DNA of 64,000 bases from Dermacentor variabilis (Eukaryota > Arthropoda > Arachnida > Ixodida > Ixodidae): positions 123,437,105 through 123,501,104 of the forward strand of contig NC_134572.1 in NCBI RefSeq assembly GCF_050947875.1, written 5' to 3'. A program made the translations under genes and the position numbers. The notes below the pieces were generated by a model. It made no database searches, had not been told where the DNA came from, and saw only the letters and a list, made by a program, of their open reading frames with translations. Below are positions 37,701 through 48,939 of this stretch, piece after piece. Numbering within the stretch: position 1 is the stretch's first letter; the number at the start of each line of letters is the position of its first letter.

Positions 37701-38284
37701 CCCCGGATGTATGTCAGGTCGGGGCATGTGTCGGAGCTTACGCTGTTACCTAGTCTGGTTGGCGTACTGTCGTCTGTTATGAGGGTGCAGCCGTACATAT
37801 CTGCTGCTTCCTTAACTTGCATGCCTTTCTTGTCTGGTTTTTTGTAACCCCAGGTCAGATCTTTGGCGTTGAAATCTCCTACAATCACTAGGGCGTTTGT
37901 TTTGGCTAATTTGCTCGCTCCTGCAAAAAGTTTGCGGAAGTCGGCCTCTTTTTGACTCGGAGGACTATAGAGATTTATGACAAAGACACTGCTGTCTTTT
38001 CTTTTCTTTTTTGGAATGAGTTCGACAATACCGTGGTCTATGTCTGTGTCGGCTATGCTGTCGTGTGCTATGGCGGTAAGGGATTTACTGATTAGTATTG
38101 CTGTGCGTTCTTTTTCATAGCACGTGTAGCCTTTTAGCGTTGGTGTGGTTTTCCCTTTCTCCTGTAGTGCTATGATATCTGGTGGTGTGAGTTGTGTGTT
38201 TATGTACTGTAGGAGTTGCCCTTGTTTTTTGCGATAGCCCCTGCAATTCCATTGCCAAATTTCTATTGTTTCGTATCTGGCCAT
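34793..38284 (-). CDS. LINE ORF2: endonuclease, reverse transcriptase, RNase H-like
   Basis: 1163 codons from ATG at 38284 to the stop at 34793. The N-terminal AP-like endonuclease shows QWNCRG (11-16), ALQE (39-42), VGDFNA (135-140) and GSDH (209-212). RT spans about 470-730, with RPISLTSCLGK (491-501), LDMKGAFDNV (560-569), GTPQGSVISPILF (618-630) and YADD (652-655). The RNase H-like part starts at about 919 with YTDAA (D922), EAEEIAVAL and LTDSQ (D986). It then passes straight from ILRSC to NNNLRADKAARE (about 1010-1023), so the stretch with the catalytic-loop histidine motif (usually W-PxHxGxxGN) is missing. The C terminus has CPWCGAKPTLYHITWEC. The ATG follows the ORF1 stop by two bases, which suggests reinitiation or coupled translation. 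Its product would nick target DNA and reverse-transcribe the element RNA. Confidence 0.93.
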   Translation of the reverse strand: MARYETIEIWQWNCRGYRKKQGQLLQYINTQLTPPDIIALQEKGKTTPTLKGYTCYEKERTAILISKSLTAIAHDSIADTDIDHGIVELIPKKKRKDSSVFVINLYSPPSQKEADFRKLFAGASKLAKTNALVIVGDFNAKDLTWGYKKPDKKGMQVKEAADMYGCTLITDDSTPTRLGNSVSSDTCPDLTYIRGTDKAVWENLLENLGSDHYILKTQLATGRIKRKIGTTKVTDWNAFRKECKTIEGNIESLEGWGNKLREVLDKYTKEIDRTEETPEVDSRLLKLWEARRGLTKRWKKQRLNRKLKKKIAEITKEAEEYAAQLTRQNWQQFSESLNGTLSTAKTWHILKALLDPTKTKSENNKAIHRLVHQFEGPDSELLEQVRVKCFGHDHPASYTQQYKGKENELLDRPITKEEVYAAIRSVKKNTAAGADKIRNSLIRNLGDEQVEQLTSFLNQHWAAETVPEEWKHAEIVMIPKPGKKLQVTNLRPISLTSCLGKLYERIVTKRLQHCMEENELYPHSMFGFRSKLSTQDVLLQIKHEVLSNIPYNGEHILMALDMKGAFDNVSHAAILEGLNSVDCGKKVHGYVKAFLSNRTATIGLGEIRSQKFPTPNKGTPQGSVISPILFNIAMIGLGHKLSKIEGIKHAIYADDITIWATKGSLCQKESYLQEAATCVEEYVGERGLECSTEKSELLRITRGKKSKESLNIWLKGQPIPESQQIRILGMWVQSNQRCTHTLKTLKQSTTQITRMITRVSQKRYGMKEGDTLKLVGNLVVSRVAYSLPYFNCTKQEIQEADTILRKAYKTALHLPNNTSTEKLMALGLSNTFEELKEAQSIAQLMRLQQTKTGRELLIRLGFAESIKETQRTEGIPDEYRKTYTVSPLPKNMDPNLHTARRDARAKYVEKYLATKNTTVYTDAAVYAKQRGTNIVKTAAIVISQDYKEISSASMKDCSVTEAEEIAVALAAVEGYRSERSLTILTDSQATCRNYMNGRIGRRALHILRSCRANNNLRADKAAREHTNRAATSTDPEEPIPVNPSYSDILNYYKGVRIKYPPPHNSLNQHEATSWRRLQTGTYPNLNTLSKMFPTQYRDICPWCGAKPTLYHITWECVQNQQFLQIKDPSAEQWERVLSSSDPKVQHGLVRHARRVATLSGALE

Positions 38285-38286
38285 GA

Positions 38287-39756
38287 TTAGTCCTCGGTGT
38301 TAGACGCGTTGTAGTTTTCGAGGCCCTGTCTTCTTAGGTTGAATTTGTCTTTAGCTTGTTGTGAGATTTGTTGTTTGCGTTGGTTCCGGATCTCCTGATC
38401 CATTATTGCCATTTTCTGTTCTATTGCATTTGTTTTCTCTTGTATAAACGTCATAAATTTTCTCATTTGGTCTTCGAAAGATTCTGGTTGCTGTGGTTGT
38501 TGTTGTGGTGGAGTCTGCAGTCTAGGGGGACTACCTGTCCTTTGATCCTGCAGGGCTTTAATTAGCTCCTCCAACCGTCTTTCTAGCTCTTCTATGCGTT
38601 TGCGATATGCTTCGTTTTCCTTTCTAAGATTTTTAAGTTCCTCTCCATTATTATTATCTTTCCCCGAGTGCGGAGGTGGTGTTTTGGGTGGTCCCCAGCT
38701 CACCTTAGCGTTATCTTGGGTCTTTTTAATATGTTGTTGTCCCTTGTGTTGCTGCTGCCCCCTCGTGGGCGGAGGCTGCAGTGGTGGGAAGGAGCTGTCC
38801 CTGGCTGGGTCTCTCGCCTGGCTCCTCGACTGGCTCCTCGACTGGCTCCTGGCTCGGCTCCTCGAGCGGCTCCGGCTGGCTCGATCGCCCTCCGAGCTCA
38901 GCCATCTGGGTCGGCGCCTGCGGCTGCGGCTTCGGCCTCGGCGTTGTTGCTGCTGCTGATGCGGTTGTTGGCGGCCGCGGAGCTCCTTGGTGTCCTTGAG
39001 GCGCCGCTGGCAGTCCCTGGTTCCGGTTAGGTGGGCTCCTCCGCATACCAGGCACTTCGGTTGGCATTGGTGCCCCTCTGGGGGGCTAGTTGCTCCGCAC
39101 TGGCGGCAGATTCTCGTTCCCGGCTTTGGGCACACGTCCGAGCGGTGTCCTTGCTCGCCGCATACAAAGCATACTTGTCTAGTTGGTCTGTAGGGGTGGG
39201 TCTTGTACTCGCATGCCCCAAAAATGACGTATTTGGGGATGAAAGGGCCGTCGAAAGTGACGAGTGCAGTCTCCGACTTGCCCAGCATTCTGGCGCTCAA
39301 GATCTCCACTCCTTGGGTGCGTAGGCGCAACTTGGATTCGAGTAGGTCCGCCGCGATTCCCGGGGGTAGCCCGTGAATAACGGCTCTTTTGATGTCTTCA
39401 GGTAGCGCCACGTAGGCGTTCACGTCGTAATTTTGCCGGTCAAAGTTGAGGCAGTTGATCTTCCTGATCATCCCGGCTGCTTCCTCGTCCGAGGCGCTTG
39501 CGATGATGATGTTAGAACCTGGCCGGAGTCTCACCAGGAACTTGTCCTCTCCGAATTTTCGGCCACACGCTTCCACGATAGCGCGTGCCGCTTGGTACGT
39601 CTTCAGCTCCTTAACCTTCAGCCCGCCCTTAGGCCGAATAATGATCTTCGCGTCGTTCAACGGGAGCGGCGGGAGTCTGTGCCTCGACTGCCTCGCCGCG
39701 CCGCTCTTTTGTCCTTGTGTCGTTGACGTCAGGCCAGCTGCTGTCGCCGGCGCCAT
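38287..39756 (-). CDS. LINE ORF1: gag-like nucleic-acid-binding protein
   Basis: An RNA-binding protein expected to coat the element transcript. The first ATG is at 39756 (NNIK-MAPATAAG); the frame remains open further upstream to a TTG at 39798, but ATG is preferred. Counting from ATG, a basic N-terminal part is followed by a segment with AVIHGLPPGIAADLLESKL. Next come three Cys/His knuckles at about 196-249: CFVCGEQGHRSDVC (CX2CX4HX4C), CRQCGATSPPEGHQC and CLVCGGAHLTGTRDC. An Arg/Ser-rich tract follows (about 271-316), then a charged heptad-like segment (LRKENEAYRKRIEELERRL, about 377-395) likely to form a coiled coil, and a Gln-rich tail. The stop is two bases upstream of the ORF2 ATG. Confidence 0.88.
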   Translation of the reverse strand: MAPATAAGLTSTTQGQKSGAARQSRHRLPPLPLNDAKIIIRPKGGLKVKELKTYQAARAIVEACGRKFGEDKFLVRLRPGSNIIIASASDEEAAGMIRKINCLNFDRQNYDVNAYVALPEDIKRAVIHGLPPGIAADLLESKLRLRTQGVEILSARMLGKSETALVTFDGPFIPKYVIFGACEYKTHPYRPTRQVCFVCGEQGHRSDVCPKPGTRICRQCGATSPPEGHQCQPKCLVCGGAHLTGTRDCQRRLKDTKELRGRQQPHQQQQQRRGRSRSRRRRPRWLSSEGDRASRSRSRSRARSQSRSQSRSQARDPARDSSFPPLQPPPTRGQQQHKGQQHIKKTQDNAKVSWGPPKTPPPHSGKDNNNGEELKNLRKENEAYRKRIEELERRLEELIKALQDQRTGSPPRLQTPPQQQPQQPESFEDQMRKFMTFIQEKTNAIEQKMAIMDQEIRNQRKQQISQQAKDKFNLRRQGLENYNASNTED

Positions 39757-39830
39757 CTTGATATTGTTCTCGGCGGCGTGAGGCTCACCCGGTTTCAAAA
39801 TTGCGGCGCTCTGCGTAGCGCGCTTAAGCC

Positions 39831-40329
39831 CTTTCTTCTGGCGTCGGGAATAGTAAATTTGCCAGAAGCACTTATCATTGTCTGCTGCCAGATTTATACG
39901 TACACTCGTCGGAAAGTCACGCTGTTGTGTTTTGACCCATGCAGGACCAACTGAGCCGAATACTTTTCGTTACTGAGAGAAAGTGCGCCAGCGTTGGCCA
40001 ATAGCTGCTCCGGCATTTTGTCAGTGCGGATTATGCGTTACGACAGTTTGCTACTGGGCACGTTCTTGCAGGGCCAGAAAGAACGAAAACGGCGTACATT
40101 GTAGTGCGCTCTGTTTTCGTTCTCAAGGGTTGCGCGCGAGAGGGTCTCGAGAGACGTAGGAGTGGCAATAACGACTGGTCTTTGGACTTTGGACTAGTCC
40201 TTGGACTAGTCTTTGGACCCTATGGACTATTCGTTATCATAGTTATCTTTAACAGATCATTAGCAAGCGCGTTTGTTTCTTCTTCGTGGCGACGGGCTGA
40301 AATTCTACCTTAGCAGAAATCTAGTAATA
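39831..40329. other. Spacer with TTTGGACTAG minisatellite
   Basis: Between two LINEs. Positions 40170-40232 hold a short irregular repeat of CTTTGGACTAGTC units. The rest shows nothing recognisable. Confidence 0.6.
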
Positions 40330-41940
40330 AGCAGATGTTAACAACTACCGACCGGTTTCCCTAACCTCTCATTCTTGCAAACTACTCTAACATAGAATTT
40401 GCAAACATATCAGGGATTACCTGGAATGCAAGAACATACTAATTGTCAGCATGGTTTTCGTCATGGTGTTAGCACCAAAACTCAGCTGGTTGAATTTTCC
40501 CACGACATGGCTAAAGCACTAGACCTTGGTACACATGCTGACACAATTTTCACAGATTATTCAAAAGCGTTCGACCATGCTGTTAACCATAAACTACTAT
40601 TTAAACTCAGCATCGTCCTCAGTAATCCTAAACTGGTAGACTGGAATTGCAAGTTTTCTCTCCGACTGTTCCCAATATATACATTACAATGCTTCTGACT
40701 CCTCTATTGCTAATGTGTCCTCTGGCATGCCGCAAGGCACAGCTCACGGCCCACTTCTCTTTCTACATTAGATTAATGACTTGCGACAAAATATGTTTAC
40801 TAACATACGTCGCTATGCTGATAACTGCCTCCTCTACCACAATATACACTCCCCTGAAGATCATCATCATCATCATCATCAGCCTGGTTACGCCCACTGC
40901 AGGGCAAAGGCCTCTCCCATACTTCTCCAACAACCCCGGTCATGGATGAGACCGGGGTTGATGAGACCGGGGATGAGAACCCCGGATGAGGCCTGGAGTG
41001 TGGCCTCATCCCGGTGACCAGAACCGGTAACGCACTCCCTCACCAGAGCAGGATTGGCCACCCTGGTGCAGTACTTGGCCACAACCTCCTATGAACACAA
41101 CAATCAAACCCTGAAGATCATGTTGTTCTTAATGATGCCTTCTCACACTTTTGCCCATGGTGTGAAACTTGGGAGATGAGCATAAACTTCACCGAAACCA
41201 TTTCAATGACACTCACTAGTTGTTTGACTCCTTCACTTTTTTCGTACTCTTTCTATAACTCCTTTCTAGTAAAATTACCCGAATTTATTTATCTCGATCT
41301 TCTATTCACTCACAGTTTATCTTGGAGCAAGCATATTGACGTAATATGCAATAAATCATTTTAACAAATCTGCTATCTCCAACTCACCTTCCGTGTGGCC
41401 ACTCAAGAAACTAAACTGTTAATATGCAAAACATTAATCCGCCCAATCTATGAACATGAATATATAGTCTGGAACCCTTTCCATAAAACCGTATTCACAA
41501 GATTGAGTCCGTACAAAAGAAGGCTGTTTTCCCTACCGCCGCTACAATAGAGATTTGTCACATTCTTCTAACATCACTAGTCACAAGAACCACTGTGGCA
41601 ACAAGTCGCCACAACGAAAGCATAAAATTCCTTCACACCTTAATTAACTCTCCACGCTGTACCGACGTAGATAAATATATACATTAGGTTTTCTGTACAT
41701 TCCCGTATAACCGCAGCTCTCACAACCTAAATATCTTACCATTGCAACCCAGAAATAACATGCACAAACATTATTTTGTTCCTTCAACAATTTAACGTTG
41801 GAATGCTTTCCCGGAAAATATGCGTTCTTTGCTTCTGACCGATTTTTCGCCTGCAGCTGAAATATGATGCTATTGCCCCTCCTGTTGACAGCCCAAAATG
41901 GGATACAGTACGTAAGAGTAAATGAATAAAATAAATGAAA
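40330..41940 (+). pseudogene. Decayed CR1/Jockey-like LINE RT, interrupted
   Basis: On the + strand a broken RT can be followed: NCQHGFRHGVSTKTQLVEF and FTDYSKAFDHAVNHKLLFKL at 40440-40610, then SSGMPQGTAHGPLLF (about 40720) and RRYADNCLLYHN (about 40810). It resumes after the nested insertion with VVLNDAFSHFCPWCETWEM (about 41123), LDLLFTHSLSWSKHIDVICNK (41300) and KTLIRPIYEHEYIVWNPF (about 41430). Many frameshifts and stops show age. The end is AT-rich (AATGAATAAAATAAATG). The order of motifs fits CR1/Jockey-type RTs, and no RNase H is seen. Confidence 0.75.
40865..41108 (-). mobile_element. Short rearranged RTE insertion (5'-inverted)
   Basis: 40865-40945 is the reverse complement of the RTE 3' end at about 54319-54395 (AGGCCTTTGCCCTGCAGTGG on the element strand, ending in ATGATG repeats). 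After a scrambled filler of GATGAGACCGGGG units, 40982-41108 matches the RTE 5' UTR at 51331-51456 in the opposite (+) orientation. CCCTGAAGATCAT occurs at 40852-40864 and again at 41109-41121 as target-site duplication. Together this is what twin priming would leave. Confidence 0.8.
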
Positions 41941-42164
41941 AAGACTGTACTGTGAGTTCTGATTAATCTCCTCTCACAGAAACAATGTTCGGTGGCCTCC
42001 TATAACCCCTGCATTATAAAAGCAGCCTGATGTGGATCAGAAAGGGCGCAATTTCACTACATAATTGCACTGTGTAAGCAACAAATACGCTTTATTTATA
42101 AATGCGCATAGCATAAGCGTGCGCTTCTGCAAATGTGTTGAAATTCTTCCATTATGTAGGTACT

Positions 42165-42990
42165 CAAGCTGTTCAACTGGGAAGGCTTATGAGTAAGAAT
42201 CAACGACGAATACCTCAGCAACCTTCTGTTTGCAAATGACATTGTCTTGTTCAGCAACACTGGAGACGAGTTACAACTAATGATTGAGAACCTTAACAGA
42301 GAGAGTGTAAATGTGGTAGAAGATCAATATGCAGAAAACAATGATAATGATGAATAGCGGGGCAAGGGAATAAGAGTTCAGGATCGCCAGTCAGCCTCTA
42401 TAGCCAGTGAAGAAGTACGTTTACCTAGGTCAATTACTCACAGGGAACCCTGATCATGAGAAGGAAATGTACAGAAGAATAAGAATTGGTTAGAGCGCAT
42501 ACGGCAGACATTGTCAGCTCCTGACTGGAAGCTTCCCATTATCACTGAAAAGAAAGGTGTACAATAGTGCATTTTACCGGTGCTGACATATGGGGCAGAA
42601 AATTGGAGGCTGAAAAAGAAGCTTGAGAACAAGTTAAGGACCGCGCAAAGTACGATGGAACGAATAATGCTATGCATAACGTTTGGAGACCGAAAAAGAG
42701 CGGTTTAGATCAGGGAGCAAACGGGTATAGCCGATATTCTAATTGACAATAAGAGAAGAAAAATGGAGCTGGGCAGGTCATGTAATGCGTACGTTAGATG
42801 ATCGGTGGACCATTAGACTTCCAGAATGGGTGCCAAGAGAAGGGAAGCCCAGTCAAGAGCGGCAGAAGACTGGGGGGGGGGGGGAATTCTCTGGAAGTAT
42901 TCGGATTCAATTGGCGCAGGAAAGGGGTAATTTGAGAAGATCGAAGGGAAAAGCCTTTGTCCTGCAGTGGACATAAAATAGGCTGACGAT
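42165..42990 (+). pseudogene. Dead RTE-clade LINE fragment (3' half)
   Basis: This matches the RTE at 53.6-54.4 kb in order: INDEYLSNLLFANDIVLFSN, then YGAENWRLKK, RTAQSTMERIM, WSWAGHVMRT and the 3' end CCTGCAGTGGACATAA followed by GATGATG. The catalytic box reads FAND in place of FADD, so an aspartate is lost, and several frameshifts and a G12 run at about 42872 break the frame. It has no 5' part. Confidence 0.8.
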
Positions 42991-43177
42991 GATGTCAGGT
43001 ATTCTTTATAAAAAGCTACATTCACTTTCACTAGTGTAGACAGAGGTGGGGGGGGGGGAATTTATCGCTACCCTGCTTGTAAACACCAGATGTGAATACT
43101 TTCAACTTTGAAGAACCACCACCTCTAGTATTCGCGAGAGGTACGTCTCATCCTTAAAAACCTGACCTTTCTGGTCT

Positions 43178-43598
43178 TTCTATGCGAAAGCATGAAATGG
43201 TCCATTACGCAAAGAGCCGGCATCTATCGACTACACAAGCGAAAAAAAAAACACCTAAATTGCGATTGGCTGCGACGCCACGTCATTAGCGCGCCTCGAC
43301 GGAGCCGAGCGGGCGAAAGGGAACACCTGCTGCGCCGCTGGTTCGCCGTGTGTTGCGTGAGGGGAGAGGGCGACGCCGCGACACCACGTCACCCTCGCTC
43401 TCGGAAGCCTGTGTTATCCTCTCGTTCATTGGCCGCGCAATCTCTCGTCTGCGTTCTAACTGCGTCTCAATAAGGCCAAATCAAAACGCGCCGAGCGGCC
43501 AAGCATCTATACGCGCTTGCTTCCCCGCGAGGAGGTCATAACTCGAAGGAGCCCTCAGCAGCGTTCAATTGAACATAAATGCTTTCGCATTCACAACT
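43178..43598. mobile_element. Probable MITE with ATGCGAAAGCAT termini
   Basis: The left end TATGCGAAAGCATGAAAT (43181) is matched by the right end ATAAATGCTTTCGCATTCAC (43574-43593) as an inverted repeat with a 12-base perfect core. The interior is GC-rich and non-coding. The length of about 420 bases fits a non-autonomous DNA element. No transposase was found. Confidence 0.45.
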
Positions 43599-43599
43599 C

Positions 43600-46042
<2,443 letters not shown>

Positions 46043-46399
46043 CGTCAGGTTCTGTGTTACGAACTGTGTTGTCGTAAACCTGCACTTTATATTTCATATA
46101 GTCATTAACGTCACGCCCCCTGTTACTAGCGGATGTCGTTATCATTCTGTGCTTCCCACTATGAACTACCGCCTTATCATGCATCATGTTGACCCGAGGC
46201 GTGTTTTATGCTTTCCTCTATCGAAACCACCTATGTGGTGTGCGCTGCATGTGTGATTCAAAAGGACGTGCGCACTTCTCGCTTCAATTTTAGCCTACGA
46301 TTGTACTACCTCCGGGATCGGCCCACAAAAAAGGTTATTTTTGCCCATGGACACGACAAATGTAATGGGGGGTAGAGCTACCCGACTTTGCTGTAAAAC

Positions 46400-47340
46400 A
46401 AGCCCACAGTGCGGGTATTAGAGATGTGCGGCGTGGTCCTACTAGACAAAGCAGCCAGTTCTGGCCATGTCAATGCCAGAAACCGGTCAATGAAACTCAT
46501 CAAGTTTTCTATTCTTGCGCAGCCAGCCACATGCGCTCAGTATCTTGTTCAACGATTGCTCAGCCAGAAAATAACCCCGTAAAGCCTCTGTAAAGACAGC
46601 ACATGCGATGAATCTCACGAGCAGCTTCAGAACACATGTTTCAGACGCAGACACTGCGAAACAGGTAACAATAGCCCTAGCAGCCACCACTGCTAAATCA
46701 ACAGACCACGTCAAGATCCTGAGAGACTGAGGTCCTGAGATCCCATATAGACGATAGGCAGAATACCGACAACCGCCTTACACATCCTCGAGCGCACCAA
46801 CCTCTTGCCCAAACTGTTCCTAGCAGCCAACGAGAGAACCCACACTGCAGCCCGAGAACATCTCTCTAGGAAACAGGGTAACGGTCCCTCCATACGATCC
46901 CGCACCGCGCATATACACGGATATACTCGCACACCACAAACAAGAGCGAAGAATCTACACCCCGCCGTACCCGAAGCTCTCGAAAGAGGACGCGATAACT
47001 TACAGGCAACCACAAGCCAACACTTTCTCAAAAGGCACGTAATACCATCTTGTTTACCCCACACTTTACGAATGCGACTGCAAATTCTGCCACGTACTAA
47101 AAACCTTGTACCACATGGTATGAGAATGCGACTTGAACACTGACATACCCCCGAGCCCCATCCCTCACGGAGCAGTGGGAGACCCAGCTCACCAGCCTCA
47201 AACCTGATGACCAGCGTCAGCTGGTGAGCAGGGAAAGGCAGGTGGCCGGGTCACATGGCTTCTTGGACTGAGGAAGCCACCTGCAAGGAAGGTGACCAAA
47301 CAATTTCGTCTACACTCAATAAACTTATATCACCATCATC
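46400..47340 (+). pseudogene. Decayed LINE 3' part (RNase H and C-terminal motif)
   Basis: On the + strand an RNase H remnant (QVTIALAATTAKSTD, about 46672) is followed by CKFCHVLKTLYHMV (about 47080), which matches the C-terminal Cys/His motif of I-like LINEs (compare CPWCGAKPTLYHITWEC in the element at 34.8 kb). Then comes QWETQLTSLKPDDQRQLV and a 3' UTR ending ACTCAATAAACTTATATCACC. It is 5'-truncated and frameshifted. It ends exactly where an oppositely oriented LINE piece begins. Confidence 0.65.
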
Positions 47341-48910
47341 CCCGAGACTCGCAGTCGGGCTTCTCTGTCATTTAGGAAGGAGCGCACGTACTCCTGAAAT
47401 CTCTGGCTGAGGCCGAGGCCTGCCACAGACTCCAATATGAAGCGGTGCGAGACGGTTTCGAATGCTTTCGTGAGATCGAGGGCGAGGATGCCTCGAACGT
47501 CTCTTGTTTTAACGTCGAAGAGCTGTCTCTTTAAGAGTAACACGACATCTTGCGTGGATAGGTGGGGTCGAAACCCTATCATGTTGTGTGGGAAGAGTTC
47601 GTGTTCCTCAATGTAGCGTGACACTCGGTTTTGAATGACGTGCTCGGCTACTTTACCCACGCATGAAGTAAGAGAGATGGAGCGTAAATTGTCGAGGTTA
47701 AGTGGTTTGCCGGGTTTAGGAATGAGGACCACCGTGGCAGTGCGCCATTGTGTTGGTACCTCTCCTGTGTCCCACACATGGTTGATATCTTTCGTGAGTA
47801 ATGTAACGGATTGGTCGTCTAAGTTACGTAACATTCGGTTGGTTACCCCGTCGGGTCCTGAGGCCAACCTGCTGTTTAGGTTGTGTAGCGCCTCTCGGAC
47901 TTCTGCTTCTGTGAAGGCAGCATCTAGTTCGGGAGTGGTTTCGCACTTTATGCTCGGGTAATCATTGGGGTGAGCGTCGCCTAGCGGAAGGTAACGTTTG
48001 GCAATTTCTTCCAGGAAGGGCTCATCCGTTCCCCCTTTCTCTTTATGTGCGTGTAAAAGTCGGTCTAGCGTGTGGCTTTGATTATCCTTTGTTTGGCTGT
48101 CGTCTAACAAGCGTTTCATGAGGTTCTACTTACCTCTGGTCCGCATGTGGCCGTCGACCGCCGAACATAGTTCGTGCCATTGTAGTCTTGTGAGCTCCAT
48201 ACAGTATTGTTCGATGTCTCGGTTGAGTATCGCTATGCGTTTGCGCAGGCGTCTGTTGAGACGTTGCTTTCTCCATCGCGCAAGTATTGAGGCCTTGGCC
48301 TCGAGTAAGTGTGCGAGGTGAGGGTGAACCCTTGGGACCTCCAATTCCGTTTGTATGGTTTTCGTGGCTCTAGTTACGTCGCCCTTTATCGCAGAGAGGA
48401 GTTCCGCGAAGGAGTCGTACGTGTTCGTGTCTTCCTTCCGTAACTGGCGGAAGCTATCCCAGTCTGTGAGGGTGAAAGACCGCGATGGGGCCGTCGTGTT
48501 TGGTATTTCTGTGCGTATGACGAAGTGATCGCTGCCCAGGTTCTCTTGCGTGTTCGTCCATGTGTAGTTTCCTACATTTCGGAGTAACGTGAGGTCCGGC
48601 GTAGTATCGCGTCGGGTCGACGTACCCAATCTGGTGGGGAACCTGCGGTCCGTCATCGAGGTCGTCGATCACGCGCGAGAGGTTGTTGCCGCTAGGCTTG
48701 ATTGTGGGGTAACCCCACGACGGGCGGGGGGCGCTGAAGTCCCCTGCGATAATGAGCGGTGAGTTTCGTGCCAATGATTTGGCTTTAGTAAGGATCGCGT
48801 GGAAAGATTGCTTGTAGTGCGCGGGGGAGCTGTAGACGTTTATTACAAAAACGCTTTATGTTAAGAGTCCGTTAGGTACGAGCTCGATTAGGATCGCCTC
48901 GATGCGACTT
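47341..48910 (-). pseudogene. Truncated, frameshifted LINE: endonuclease and amino-terminal RT
   Basis: On the - strand: SVFVINVYSSPAHYK (about 48850), SPLIIAGDFSAPRPSWGYP (about 48760-48705), then after a frameshift TPDLTLLRN and NLGSDHFVIRTEI (48600-48490). A further break comes near 48120, then RT blocks ASGPDGVTNRMLRNL, WRTATVVLIPKPGKPL, SISLTSCVGKVAEHV, MIGFRPHLSTQDV and LALDLTKAFETVSH. The frame runs to 47341 and stops in foreign sequence before the PQG and YADD boxes. This is an I-like element related to, but distinct from, the one at 34.8-38.3 kb. It has lost both ends. Confidence 0.8.
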
Positions 48911-48939
48911 TTTTTTCTTCTTATTTGACACTCCTAATG

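Larger units (their letters stand above)
34683..39830 (-). mobile_element. Two-ORF RNase H-bearing LINE, near full length
   Basis: Both expected genes are open and collinear on the - strand: a gag-like ORF1 with zinc knuckles, then ORF2 with endonuclease, RT and an altered RNase H. The 3' end lies at the left, with AATAAAGTTTTTCCTCCTCC on the element strand just before unique DNA. The right boundary is set only approximately by the short 5' UTR. No target-site duplication was found by eye. Intact frames argue for a recent copy, although the RNase H has lost a segment. It sits antisense 470 bases downstream of the Ig3 exon. Confidence 0.88.

Noticed and set aside
34683..39830. Target-site duplication for the two-ORF LINE
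   Set aside because: I compared about 40 bases at the left edge with 39.8-40.1 kb and found no convincing match. The 5' boundary is therefore only approximate.
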